Shown here piece after piece: positions 7,497 through 16,249 of a stretch of DNA of 64,000 nt. Made by a program: the position numbers and the translations under genes. The stretch's first letter is position 1. Each line of letters begins with the position of its first letter. Origin of the DNA: Spirosoma montaniterrae (GTDB lineage: Bacteria > Bacteroidota > Bacteroidia > Cytophagales > Spirosomataceae); assembly GCF_001988955.1 (NCBI RefSeq), contig NZ_CP014263.1, positions 992,001 through 1,056,000 of the forward strand, in the 5' to 3' direction. A model generated the notes under the pieces. That model ran no database searches. It saw nothing but the letters and a program-made list of their open reading frames with translations, and was not told the origin of the DNA.

Positions 7497-8663
7497 ATGA
7501 CCAACCTGCTGGAACGCTATAAACAGGTAAGGGCGCGTACCGAAGCCATTTGTCAGGGGTTGCAGGCCGAAGATTTTGTGGTGCAGCCCGTTGTCGATGT
7601 CAGCCCGCCAAAATGGCATTTAGGCCATACAACCTGGTTTTTTGAAACCTTTATCCTGCAACCCTACGCGGCTGAGTACGCGGTTTTCGACGCGGGATAC
7701 AATTTCGTCTTCAACAGCTATTACGAGTCGGTCGGAGTCAGGGTGGTACGTACCGACCGGGGAAATCTGAGCCGGCCAACCGTGGCCGACGTGCTGGCCT
7801 ACCGGGCCTTTGTCGATCAGGCTATGCATCGCTTTCTGGCTGAGGAGACCCGGCCTGACGAACGTCTGAACGCCATGCTGGAATTGGGCCTTAACCACGA
7901 AGAGCAGCATCAGGAGTTGCTGATTACCGACATCAAATACATTCTGGGTCATAATCCGCTGCTGCCCGCCTACCCAACCTGCTACGACAAACCAGACGTG
8001 CCCCACATCGGCCCGGAGCAGTGGGTTAGCCAGTCGGCAGGCATCTACAACATTGGGGCCAACGGCGACGCGTTTTGTTTCGACAATGAACTGAACCGGC
8101 ATAAGGTCTATTTGTCGGCTTATCAGATTCGTCAACAACTCGTTAGTAATGCTGAGTATCTGGCGTTTATCGAAGCTGGGGGCTACACCGACTTTCGGCA
8201 CTGGCACGCCGAAGGGTGGGAGTGGGTGAAGGCAAATCGAATCGACGCCCCGCTCTACTGGCATCGGATAGATGGCGTATGGCATCATTACACGCCGGAA
8301 GGGTTGATGCAACTACCTCTCGATGAGCCGGTTTGCCACGTCAGTTATTACGAAGCCTGGGCCTACGCTCAATGGCGGGGGCTGCGCCTGCCTACGGAAG
8401 CCGAATGGGAAACCGCACAGGCTCAATTGCAGTGGGGCTCGCGCTGGGAATGGACCGAAAGTGCTTACCTGCCTTATCCCGGTTTTACAAAAGCCGAAGG
8501 AGCCATTGGGGAATACAACGGCAAATTCATGGTTAGTCAGATGGTGTTGCGGGGAGCGTCTGAAGGTACGTCGCCGGGGCATAGTCGCCCTACCTACCGC
8601 AATTTTTTTCACCCGCCGTTACGCTGGCAGTTTACGGGCATAAGGCTGGCAAGATTTATCTGA
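7497..8663 (+). CDS. egtB: ergothioneine biosynthesis sulfoxide synthase EgtB
   Basis: 388 residues from the ATG at 7497; the frame is open further upstream, but that would overlap the previous gene. The N-terminal DinB-like helical domain carries iron ligands in HLGHTTWFFETF and NHEEQHQELL (the HxxxHxE pattern). The C-terminal formylglycine-generating-enzyme-like domain runs through NRHKVYLSAYQI, GLRLPTEAEWE and the family-typical end FFHPPLRWQFTGIRLARF. The enzyme joins trimethyl-histidine (hercynine) to a sulfur donor with oxygen. No egtA or egtC is near, which may fit a type that uses cysteine directly. egtD follows 14 bases later. Confidence 0.93.
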   Translation: MTNLLERYKQVRARTEAICQGLQAEDFVVQPVVDVSPPKWHLGHTTWFFETFILQPYAAEYAVFDAGYNFVFNSYYESVGVRVVRTDRGNLSRPTVADVLAYRAFVDQAMHRFLAEETRPDERLNAMLELGLNHEEQHQELLITDIKYILGHNPLLPAYPTCYDKPDVPHIGPEQWVSQSAGIYNIGANGDAFCFDNELNRHKVYLSAYQIRQQLVSNAEYLAFIEAGGYTDFRHWHAEGWEWVKANRIDAPLYWHRIDGVWHHYTPEGLMQLPLDEPVCHVSYYEAWAYAQWRGLRLPTEAEWETAQAQLQWGSRWEWTESAYLPYPGFTKAEGAIGEYNGKFMVSQMVLRGASEGTSPGHSRPTYRNFFHPPLRWQFTGIRLARFI

Positions 8664-8677
8664 TTTATCGCTATCGT

Positions 8678-9643
8678 ATGGAAGTTACGCTGATCGACAG
8701 CCTGTTCCGGCAGGATGTTATCCGGGGGTTATCGGCCCCACAGAAGTATTTATTACCCAAGTATTTTTATGATGCTACCGGCGACGCGCTGTTTCAGCAG
8801 ATTATGCACTGCCCGGAGTATTACCTGACCCGCGCCGAAACCGAAATTCTACAGCAAAAAAGTGGGGAAATCCTGCAAGCCTGCACCGCCACGCTACCCG
8901 TGTTCGACATTGTTGAACTGGGCGCGGGCGATGCTTCTAAAACAATCTATCTGTTGCAGGAAGCGTTGGCCCGCCGATGCAGCAGACAGTATATCCCGAT
9001 TGATATTTCGGCCAGCATGATCGCGCACCTCAACCGGAGCTTACCGGCGCAGTTGCCGGGTATGCGCGTTAGTGGCCTCTGCGGAGAATACATCCCGATG
9101 CTGGCGCACTTGCAGACCAGCCAACCTACGCCAAAGTTGGTTTTGTTTCTGGGGGCAACCATCGGCAATTTGCTTCCCGACGAGGCTTCAGCGTTTTTTC
9201 GGTCGTTGCATACGTTCCTGAACCCCGGCGATTATGTACTGACCGGATTCGATTTGAAAAAAAATCCGCAACTGATCTTAGACGCTTACAACGATAAAGG
9301 CGGGCTTACGCGGGCTTTCAATCTCAACCTGCTGGAACGTATCAACCGGGAGTTGGGCGGCAATTTTGAGGCAGATGCGTTTAATCATTTCCCCGTCTAT
9401 GACCCCATGAGCGGAGCCTGTAAAAGCTATCTTATCAGTACCTGTCAACAACGGGTAACATTAGACGACGGCACCCATTTCGACTTCGACCGCAACGAAC
9501 CCATTTACATGGAAGTATCGCAAAAATACAGCGTTGCTGAAATAGGCCAACTGGGGCGAAAAGCCGGTTTTACACCCGTTGAAACGTATTTTGATAGTGA
9601 GCGGTTATTTGCCGATGTGCTTTTTACTGTAGCATACCCATGA
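8678..9643 (+). CDS. egtD: L-histidine N-alpha-methyltransferase EgtD
   Basis: 321 residues, the usual EgtD length. The start contains the family block PKYFYDATGDALFQQI and PEYYLTRAETEIL; the SAM-binding region is DIVELGAGDASKT, with IPIDISASMI and LFLGATIGNL. Further C-terminal are GDYVLTGFDLKKNP and the substrate-side block MEVSQKYS. It adds three methyl groups to histidine to make hercynine, the substrate of EgtB. Its stop overlaps the next ATG by four bases (ATGA), implying coupled translation. Confidence 0.94.
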   Translation: MEVTLIDSLFRQDVIRGLSAPQKYLLPKYFYDATGDALFQQIMHCPEYYLTRAETEILQQKSGEILQACTATLPVFDIVELGAGDASKTIYLLQEALARRCSRQYIPIDISASMIAHLNRSLPAQLPGMRVSGLCGEYIPMLAHLQTSQPTPKLVLFLGATIGNLLPDEASAFFRSLHTFLNPGDYVLTGFDLKKNPQLILDAYNDKGGLTRAFNLNLLERINRELGGNFEADAFNHFPVYDPMSGACKSYLISTCQQRVTLDDGTHFDFDRNEPIYMEVSQKYSVAEIGQLGRKAGFTPVETYFDSERLFADVLFTVAYP

Positions 9644-10608
9644 AGGCGGCTATCTTATACAACCCTGGCGCGGCTGACCAGTTTCGGTTGGAAGAACGAC
9701 CAATACCAACTCCTCAGGACGGACAGGTACTGATTCGGGTAAAAGCCTTTGGGCTGAATCGTTCGGAGTTGATGACGCGCAAGGGATTGTCGCCCAATGT
9801 CCGGTTTCCGCGTGTGCTGGGCATCGAATGTGTGGGCGAGGTAGCGCATGACCCAACGGGCGAATACGCACCCGGTCAGCAGGTTGCGGCTTTGATGGGC
9901 GGCATGGGCCGTGATTTCGATGGCAGTTATGCCGAATATACCGTTGTGCCTACATCCATTATTTATCCGTTTCGGAGTACGCTTTCCTGGGCGCAGTTGG
10001 GGGCCATCCCCGAAATGTTTCAGACGGTGTATGGCTCGTTGCAGTTGTCGCTTCGCATTCAGCCGGGCGAAACAGTATTGATTCGGGGTGGTACGTCGTC
10101 GGTGGGAATGCTTGCTACACAACTTGCCAAAAACGAAGGACTAACGGTGCTGACTACCACCCGAAACGGGGATAAGAAAGCACTGTTGGTAGCCAATGGA
10201 GCCGATTATGTGCTGATTGACGACGGCAATCTGCGCGGTCAGGTGAGGAGTATTTTTCCGCAAGGGGTCGATAAGGTGCTGGAACTGGTAGGGGCGAGCA
10301 CGCTACAGGATTCGTTGCAGTGTGTGAGGCCCGGCGGAACGGCCTGTATGACGGGGATGCTGTCTGAAACCTGGTCTATCGACAACTTTGCCCCGATGGA
10401 ATTTATCCCCGCAACCGTACATCTGACCATTTATGACAGCGGCCAAATCAGAAGCTCTCCGGATGTATTTCAGCAGTTTATCAACGACGTAGAAACGGGC
10501 CGGGTCAAGCTCACGATAAGTCAGGTATTCCGGCTCGATGAGATTGCTCAGGCGCACCGGCTGATGGAACAGAATCAGGCGAGTGGAAAGATTGTCGTGC
10601 TGACCTGA
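9640..10608 (+). CDS. zinc-independent MDR family reductase (quinone-oxidoreductase-like)
   Basis: 322 residues of the medium-chain dehydrogenase/reductase fold. The GroES-like N-terminal half has VKAFGLNRSELMTRKG and PRVLGIECVGEV; the NADPH site is ETVLIRGGTSSVGMLATQLAK. The Cys and His zinc ligands of alcohol dehydrogenases are absent, as in quinone oxidoreductase. The ATGA overlap with egtD places it in the ergothioneine unit, but no role in that pathway is known to me. A housekeeping detoxification role is equally possible. Confidence 0.88.
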   Translation: MKAAILYNPGAADQFRLEERPIPTPQDGQVLIRVKAFGLNRSELMTRKGLSPNVRFPRVLGIECVGEVAHDPTGEYAPGQQVAALMGGMGRDFDGSYAEYTVVPTSIIYPFRSTLSWAQLGAIPEMFQTVYGSLQLSLRIQPGETVLIRGGTSSVGMLATQLAKNEGLTVLTTTRNGDKKALLVANGADYVLIDDGNLRGQVRSIFPQGVDKVLELVGASTLQDSLQCVRPGGTACMTGMLSETWSIDNFAPMEFIPATVHLTIYDSGQIRSSPDVFQQFINDVETGRVKLTISQVFRLDEIAQAHRLMEQNQASGKIVVLT

Positions 10609-10619
10609 TTTTCGTTAGT

Positions 10620-10746
10620 GAGACGTAACGGGGTGACGGCTGACGCAGGTGAGACGCAAAGGGTTGCGTCTCTACGCCGGATGGTCTACTGTAGAGACGC
10701 AACCCTTTGCGTCTCTTTCGCGCCAGCCATTACCCCGTTGCGTCTC
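10620..10746. repeat. REP-like cluster of four GTAG-headed palindromes
   Basis: The inner arms, 10651-10675 and 10691-10715, are a perfect 25-base inverted repeat. Each arm is itself a hairpin (AGACGCAA, 4-base loop, TTGCGTCT) headed by GTAG on its own strand. Outer partial units at 10620-10634 and 10732-10746 match at 14 of 15 positions and the right one also has GTAG. GTAG plus a palindrome is the signature of REP elements moved by RAYT (TnpA-REP) transposases. The rest of the gap to 10977 holds no gene I can support. Confidence 0.75.
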
Positions 10747-10977
10747 TACGTACAGGACATTGTACGCCAATTAAGGGAATCCCCCGCTAAGGCAGGGGGA
10801 AGGATGTCAACTAACACTATTCAACGCGATACTTACGATTTTCAAACAACGGATGGCTGACTATTATTCAGCTAATGCGCTACTACACATAAATTCTTTC
10901 GGGCATAGAGCACTTTTTTTACTTTGGGCCGTTACGTTCCCGCATACAGCTTCGACTCTGTATCAAACCGAAGAATC

Positions 10978-11913
10978 ATGAACAGACTAACTCGTACATT
11001 ACTGTCCATCGTTACCGTAGGGCTGGTGGCACTGGTCGGCTGCGAACGCAGCGATTCCAACCAGGGCATTGATCCGCAGACAACGGGGGCTGGCGGCACG
11101 AATCCGGCCTGCGCGGCATTTCAATATGCCGATACTGTCTTCTACTACCGTGAGCAGACAACCCCTTATCTCGAACTCCCGACTACGGCACAATCGGGCA
11201 CCTACGGAACCTATCCGCAGGGGCTGAGCATCAACGCTGCCACTGGCGCGATCAACGTCAATGCCAGTGAGTCGGGTCTGAAATACCGGGTGTGGTTCGT
11301 GAAAACCGGTACTGCCGACACCTGCACCCGATACGTGACCATTTCGGGCGTCAACTATACCAGCAAAGTCTATCAGCTCTCAGCCAATGATACACTGGCC
11401 CGGCCCTTCTACAATGCCATTCGTGCACTGGCTCCGCCCTGTAGCGACGATGACGATGATGATGATGACGACGACGAGGAAGAAGATGAGGACGATGATG
11501 ATGATGACGACGACGATAACTGTGAGTTTGACGATGGGCGCGACGACGACGACGGCGATGGGCTGGGCGATGAGCCACCCGCTGGTCAGGAAGTGATTCC
11601 GCAGGGTATTGCCATCAACAAGCTCGACGGTATCATAGACCTCCGCCAAACGGTGAACAACGGTACGTTCGGTACTACACCTGTGAATGGCAGCTCGAAA
11701 AGCGTGCGGATTTATTACCGCCTGAACGATGCCAGCAACAAGACGCTCAATCACATTGACGTTACCTTCCACTGGTATGCCACACTGAGTCAGGTGCCTG
11801 CCTCTCTGCTGTCGCAGATTACCACAAAAACCGGGGCTACCCTGCGTGTTGCGGCTACCTCGCTTGCTGCCAGCCGCCCCCGCCCACCCGACATTGTGCT
11901 GGTAGGTCGTTAA
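10978..11913 (+). CDS. lipoprotein with a poly-aspartate segment
   Basis: 311 residues from ATG 10978. It begins with a signal peptide and lipobox (VGLVALVGC). An N-terminal beta-rich unit (YREQTTPYLELPTTAQSGTY, INAATGAINVNASESGLKY) is followed by 24 consecutive Asp/Glu residues (about 157-180), bracketed by two Cys (CS and NC), then a second beta-rich unit (GIAINKLDGIIDL, KSVRIYYRLND). The two outer units look like diverged copies of one fold. The acidic stretch is likely to bind calcium or other cations. The TPR-CHAT gene starts 60 bases downstream, so the two may be a pair. No family recognised. Confidence 0.8.
   Translation: MNRLTRTLLSIVTVGLVALVGCERSDSNQGIDPQTTGAGGTNPACAAFQYADTVFYYREQTTPYLELPTTAQSGTYGTYPQGLSINAATGAINVNASESGLKYRVWFVKTGTADTCTRYVTISGVNYTSKVYQLSANDTLARPFYNAIRALAPPCSDDDDDDDDDDEEEDEDDDDDDDDDNCEFDDGRDDDDGDGLGDEPPAGQEVIPQGIAINKLDGIIDLRQTVNNGTFGTTPVNGSSKSVRIYYRLNDASNKTLNHIDVTFHWYATLSQVPASLLSQITTKTGATLRVAATSLAASRPRPPDIVLVGR
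11446..11517 (+). repeat. GAY/GAR trinucleotide tract coding for 24 Asp/Glu
   Basis: 72 bases made only of GAC, GAT, GAG and GAA codons inside the lipoprotein gene. Mixed third positions limit slippage, but runs of identical GAT and GAC codons could still change length in multiples of three without breaking the frame. Confidence 0.9.
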
Positions 11914-11973
11914 ACAAAAGGTAATATATATAATCCTGTTGCTTTGTTTATATTTGAGCAAGGCAACAGGATT

Positions 11974-14760
11974 ATGCGTATTTACTACTGGGTATTACTA
12001 CTTAGCCTTAGCCTGCTTGGTGCAGTACTCTACGGGCAGGAAAGTGACGGAGACCGGTTAGCGAGGGCGTGCCATCAGCGGGCTTCGGCTTACTATAATA
12101 CGCCCAATCCGACTGATGAAACCGATAGCCTTGCGCTACTTTTCTACCGCCGTGCGCTGAAGTATTCCCGCTTAAGCCCAGCCACCGCTGCGTTGGTGTT
12201 CGACTGCCATGAGAAAATTGGTATTTACGGGCAAACGTTTGATAATCAACAGGAAGCGTTGCTCAATTATCGGCGGGCCATTGCCATTTGCAGGCAATAC
12301 AAGTTGTCTGATTCGTTGCTGTTTATCCCGTACCTGTACACCGGCTCGGTGCATTTTTACCAGCAATCATACGATTCGACGACGTATTATTTCGAGCAGG
12401 CCGAAAACCTGTTCCAGCGGTATCGCCGACTGCCCGAAGCGCAGCGACTCTTCAATTCGCTGGGGGTGCTGTATCACGAAACCGGCAACTATCGGCAGAG
12501 CATCAACTACTTCCAGAAGGCACTGCAACTGATGCTGGCGAAACCCAAAACAGACAGTGCCGCCCTGTACAGCTACAAAAGCAACATCGCAACGGCACTG
12601 CGAAACCTGAATCAGTACGATTCGGCGGCCACCATCTACAAAAGCCTGCTGCCCATCACCCAGAACCGAAATAAGCTGTACACCAACCTCGGCATCGTGT
12701 ACCTCAGCAAACACCAGCCCGCCGAAGCCCTGCGCTATCTGCTGAAGGTGGAAACCGATTCAACCAACGCAATCATTGTGCGTAACGCGCTGGCCGAAAC
12801 CTACCTACAGCAACTGCGCTATACCAGTGCCGAAACAAGCCTGAACCAGTCTTTGCAGGTAGTGAGCCGGTATGGTAATCAGTCAAAAAAAAACAGCCAT
12901 GTCGGACTGACCTATAAACTGCTCGGCGACATAGCCCGGCAGCAGAACCAAATCTGGCGTGCCCTGAATTACTACCAGCAATCGATAATTCAGTTAGACC
13001 TCGATTTTGCCTCTACCGACGTTTACCGTAATCCACAAAACTATGCGCAGGGTTTCAGCAGCTATCTGCTGTTTGAAAGCCTCGTTGCCAAGGCCGAATG
13101 CTGGCGCAGCCTGCACCGGAAACGCCCCAATAACCAGCACCGGCAGGCAGCTATCAGCACGTACCTGTCGGCGTTTCGGCTGGCCGATTACATCGAAAAA
13201 TCATTCGACAATGAAGAAGCCCGGCTGTTTACGGTGCAGAAAGCCTACCCCGTTTACAAGCAGGTGGTAGCTTTTCTGATACAAACCTATGAAGAAACCG
13301 GCGATGCTACCTACCTGAACGAAGCCTTCTGCTGGAGCGAAAAAAGTAAAGCGGCAGTGCTGGCTATCGGGCTGAAAGAAAATGCGGCCAAGTCGATTTC
13401 GGGCATTCCCGATTCGCTGCTGTCGCGCGAGCGGAATCTGCACCTGAGCCTGTCGCGGCTGATGATGAAAGTTGAGAACGCCGTTGACGATGCCGAGACC
13501 GAAACGCTGACCGGACAGTTGCGCGATACCGAACTGGAACTGTCGCGGCTGACCGACAAACTGCACGACTACCCGGCCTACTATCGGCTGAAATTTAGCT
13601 TCGACAGTGTTAACGTAGCTCATCTGCAACGTAATGTGCTGGGAAAGCAAACGGCCCTGCTATCGTATTTCTGGGCCGATACAACGCTGTTTGGTTTTGT
13701 ACTGACGGCAAAGCAACTTCGGTATTTTCGGGTGTCGCAGCGTTCTTCTCTCAATCAGGCTCTGGGCGGTTTACTTACGCAGTTGAAGACCGTTTCGCCG
13801 GGGCGGGCGTTTGGGGGGCACATCTACGCCGAGTCGCTGTATAACAAGCTGGTTCTGCCTGCCGAACCGTATCTGACCACTGTTAAATCATTGATTATAA
13901 TTCCGCACGATGAACTGACCCTGCTGCCCTTCGAGACGCTCCACGACCATAGCCGGGCCTACCTGCTCGAACGCTTCGACGTGACGTATCAATATGCGGC
14001 TTCGTTTCTGCAAAGCCGACTACAAAGTCCGCCCAATCTTGACCAAATGCTCTCGGTTGCCCCTTTCGATAAGCCGACTAATTCAGGTGAATTTGCGCCA
14101 CTGACGGCTTCCCGGCAGGAAATTAGTTCGCTGGGTGGCGAAAAACTGACCAGCCGGTTTGCTACCAAAGCCAATTTTCTGCGCATGGCCGCCGATTATC
14201 CGGTCATTCATCTGGCTACCCACGCCGTTGCCGATAACGTAAACCCGCTACGTTCGTTTATTGCTTTTTACCCTACCAGCTACGCCAGCAACCGGCTTCA
14301 TGCCCACGAGATCAACTACGGTACGCTGCCCAATACCGAACTGGTTTTTTTGAGTGCATGTGAAACAGCCAGCGGAAAACTGGTTCGGGGTGAGGGGGTT
14401 ATGAGCCTGTCGAGGGCATTTTCGCTGGCAGGTTGCCCCAATCTCGTTACCTCGCTCTGGAAAGCCGAAGACAATGCCACGGCGTATATCAGCAGCCGGT
14501 TTTATCGGCATCTGCGTCAGGGAATGCCTTTTTCGCGGGCGTTGCAGGCAGCCAAATTAGACCTCCTCCGCGACCGGCAGCAGGTTCAGTTTCATTCGCC
14601 CCAATACTGGTCGCATCTGATTTACATTGGCACCCCCGCCCGAACCAGTGCATCGTGGGCCGTTTGGTTGCTGCTTACGCTCGGCGGGTTGGGGGCAGGC
14701 GGGTGGTTCTGGCGGTATCGGCGCAACAAACAAAAGCGTCTCCCGGCGGGAAACGCTTGA
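11974..14760 (+). CDS. TPR-CHAT protein, membrane-anchored caspase-like peptidase
   Basis: 928 residues from ATG 11974. Signal peptide (LLLSLSLLGAVLYGQ), then about ten tetratricopeptide-like repeats (residues about 50-460; for example YYFEQAENLFQRYRRLPEAQ and ALRYLLKVETDSTNAIIV), a coiled linker, and a C-terminal CHAT domain. CHAT proteases use a His/Cys dyad, visible as IHLATHAV and VFLSACETASG. A C-terminal hydrophobic helix (AVWLLLTLGGLGAGGWFW) followed by RYRRNKQKR suggests an inner-membrane anchor with the protease domain outside the cytoplasm. Substrate unknown; the upstream acidic lipoprotein is a natural candidate partner. Confidence 0.88.
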   Translation: MRIYYWVLLLSLSLLGAVLYGQESDGDRLARACHQRASAYYNTPNPTDETDSLALLFYRRALKYSRLSPATAALVFDCHEKIGIYGQTFDNQQEALLNYRRAIAICRQYKLSDSLLFIPYLYTGSVHFYQQSYDSTTYYFEQAENLFQRYRRLPEAQRLFNSLGVLYHETGNYRQSINYFQKALQLMLAKPKTDSAALYSYKSNIATALRNLNQYDSAATIYKSLLPITQNRNKLYTNLGIVYLSKHQPAEALRYLLKVETDSTNAIIVRNALAETYLQQLRYTSAETSLNQSLQVVSRYGNQSKKNSHVGLTYKLLGDIARQQNQIWRALNYYQQSIIQLDLDFASTDVYRNPQNYAQGFSSYLLFESLVAKAECWRSLHRKRPNNQHRQAAISTYLSAFRLADYIEKSFDNEEARLFTVQKAYPVYKQVVAFLIQTYEETGDATYLNEAFCWSEKSKAAVLAIGLKENAAKSISGIPDSLLSRERNLHLSLSRLMMKVENAVDDAETETLTGQLRDTELELSRLTDKLHDYPAYYRLKFSFDSVNVAHLQRNVLGKQTALLSYFWADTTLFGFVLTAKQLRYFRVSQRSSLNQALGGLLTQLKTVSPGRAFGGHIYAESLYNKLVLPAEPYLTTVKSLIIIPHDELTLLPFETLHDHSRAYLLERFDVTYQYAASFLQSRLQSPPNLDQMLSVAPFDKPTNSGEFAPLTASRQEISSLGGEKLTSRFATKANFLRMAADYPVIHLATHAVADNVNPLRSFIAFYPTSYASNRLHAHEINYGTLPNTELVFLSACETASGKLVRGEGVMSLSRAFSLAGCPNLVTSLWKAEDNATAYISSRFYRHLRQGMPFSRALQAAKLDLLRDRQQVQFHSPQYWSHLIYIGTPARTSASWAVWLLLTLGGLGAGGWFWRYRRNKQKRLPAGNA
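14734..14758 (-). terminator. possible terminator hairpin inside the end of the CHAT gene
   Basis: AAGCGT and TCCCG pair with CGGGA and ACGCTT with one mismatch and a minimal loop. On the minus strand the hairpin is followed by TTGTTTGTT, so it may end transcription of the minus-strand HTTM operon that stops at 14786. It overlaps the coding end of the convergent CHAT gene. Confidence 0.4.
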
Positions 14761-14785
14761 CTATGAACATCAGGCACTTAAGGCG

Positions 14786-15751
14786 TCATGATTCGCTCAG
14801 TACGGGCTGCTGCTCCGCCGACCTGGTGCGGCTGAAGCGGGCCAGCACCCAGCGCACGGCGTATTCGGCTGGGAAGAAACACGCATACATGGCCGCAAAA
14901 AGCTGATACCGGAAGGTAATGTCCATCACGAACAGGATGCCCCAGTGCATGAGCCAGGCCACCACCGCCCAGCGCATGGCCCACTTACGACTGGCGAGCG
15001 CAAACGGCGAACCCAACTCCACCACCATCGTGGTCAAGCCCAGTAGCATAAACAGCAGTGGCTGGTCGTAGAGCCAGTAAATGGCATCGGACGACGACGT
15101 GCCGAGAACAATTTTTCGCAGCGTGTCGGTTGCTACCTGATCGCGCATAACCTCGCCCGTTACCCAGCCCAGTCCCGTTGGCCCGGCTAATTTGGCAATG
15201 CCCGATAGAAAATACGGTGCCGTAGCCACAGCCATCATCAGTTTGGCAGGCCAGCCGTATTGCCAGTCTACCCGGTTTGGTACGCGCCCGAAAAGCAAGC
15301 TTCCAAACCTCGCCCGCCGAACCGAATCGACCGACCACGCATCGGCAGCGGGCGCGAAACCGAGAATCAGTGCGTGCAGCACCACAATATTATCGTTGTG
15401 AAAAATCATCGACCACGAGTTACGGTAACACATCGTCAGCAGCAGGAGCAGCGCGAACAAAGGGCCTGTGAGCCGGAATTTCCAGCCTAACAGAAAGGCT
15501 ACAGTAGCCAGCAGAGTCAGGCCCAGCAGCGCATCGAACAGCAGTGGGGGCAGGGGAGCCGTTAGCCAGCTTACAGCTCCTATTGGTTCAAACAAATCAG
15601 CGGTTTGTTGGCTCATTTCGCGGTACATGCCAATGCGTGGTAGCAGATAACCGAGCGTAAACAGGCCCAGCACGATGCGGAGAGCGGCAAGCCGTTCGGC
15701 AGGAGCTTCGGCAAACCAGAACTGACGGAGGTGATTCAGGGTATTTTTCAT
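14786..15751 (-). CDS. HTTM-domain membrane protein
   Basis: 321 residues with about six to eight membrane segments. The start (LAALRIVLGLFTLGYLLPRIG) and the block MCYRNSWSMIFHNDNIVVLHALILGF resemble HTTM (horizontally transferred transmembrane) proteins, relatives of vitamin K-dependent gamma-carboxylase. Further blocks are YFLSGIAKLAG and LTTMVVELGSPFAL, which fit the family. The carboxylase Lys and other catalytic residues cannot be confirmed by eye. Last gene of a five-gene operon and 24 bases downstream of the small membrane protein 15776-16249, with which it probably works. Confidence 0.8.
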   Translation of the reverse strand: MKNTLNHLRQFWFAEAPAERLAALRIVLGLFTLGYLLPRIGMYREMSQQTADLFEPIGAVSWLTAPLPPLLFDALLGLTLLATVAFLLGWKFRLTGPLFALLLLLTMCYRNSWSMIFHNDNIVVLHALILGFAPAADAWSVDSVRRARFGSLLFGRVPNRVDWQYGWPAKLMMAVATAPYFLSGIAKLAGPTGLGWVTGEVMRDQVATDTLRKIVLGTSSSDAIYWLYDQPLLFMLLGLTTMVVELGSPFALASRKWAMRWAVVAWLMHWGILFVMDITFRYQLFAAMYACFFPAEYAVRWVLARFSRTRSAEQQPVLSES

Positions 15752-15775
15752 GATGCAGCCAGATTAGTAGCGGAG

Positions 15776-16249
15776 TTATTTGTGGGCGATAGCATCGCGG
15801 TTAACGAAACACGAACACAGCACGTTGCTGCTTTTGGGCGTTTGATCGCCCGAAAAGAATTGATCGAAGCTAAACTGACCGCGAATGATTTTCACCGTCT
15901 GCACGTCGTTCAGGTCGCGCTCGCCACTGGCAATGGCATCGGCCACGGTTTTGCACAGGCCGGTGGGGTCTTTTTTTGCCCGTTTGGCAATTACTTTTCG
16001 CACCTGATTCATGCCGCCCGTGCCTGCCAGTTGGTAGGGCAGATACCGACGCTTGCCATCTGCCGAAACACCCAGCAGGTATGTCATCTCGGCCTTGCCG
16101 TGCCGGTCGTGCGAAAACATAGGGTAATACGACAGCGGGAAACTGTCGACGGGTTTTCTGGCCCAGTTATACCGGACGGGCCAAACGATGACCAGAATCA
16201 TCAGTACGCTCAGGCCAGCGGCTAAGCGCATACGGGGCGTGTTTGTCAT
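15776..16249 (-). CDS. small membrane-anchored protein of unknown function
   Basis: 157 residues from ATG 16249; upstream in-frame codons would overlap the oxidoreductase even more. One N-terminal membrane helix (LAAGLSVLMILVIVWPV) is followed by an exported domain with PLSYYPMFSHDRHGKAEMTYLLGV and three Cys (GLCKTV and LCSCFVN near the end). Proteins with the motif SYYPMF next to HTTM genes are familiar in Bacteroidota, but I do not know a function. It overlaps the upstream oxidoreductase gene by 83 bases and precedes the HTTM gene by 24. Confidence 0.75.
   Translation of the reverse strand: MTNTPRMRLAAGLSVLMILVIVWPVRYNWARKPVDSFPLSYYPMFSHDRHGKAEMTYLLGVSADGKRRYLPYQLAGTGGMNQVRKVIAKRAKKDPTGLCKTVADAIASGERDLNDVQTVKIIRGQFSFDQFFSGDQTPKSSNVLCSCFVNRDAIAHK

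Noticed and set aside
10618..10860. Plus-strand frame over the REP cluster
   Set aside because: It is translated palindrome with no family likeness and no start signal.
11949..11956. TATATTTG box before the CHAT gene
   Set aside because: Good -7 match, but no TTG element 19-21 bases upstream; the gene may simply be cotranscribed with the lipoprotein.
11380..11961. Antisense frame over the poly-Asp tract
   Set aside because: Its runs of Val, Ile and His only mirror the GAY codons of the lipoprotein gene.
11974..14760. CHAT protein as a CRISPR-linked or anti-phage effector
   Set aside because: No CRISPR, gRAMP or other defence gene is near; it is secreted, which argues against cytoplasmic defence.
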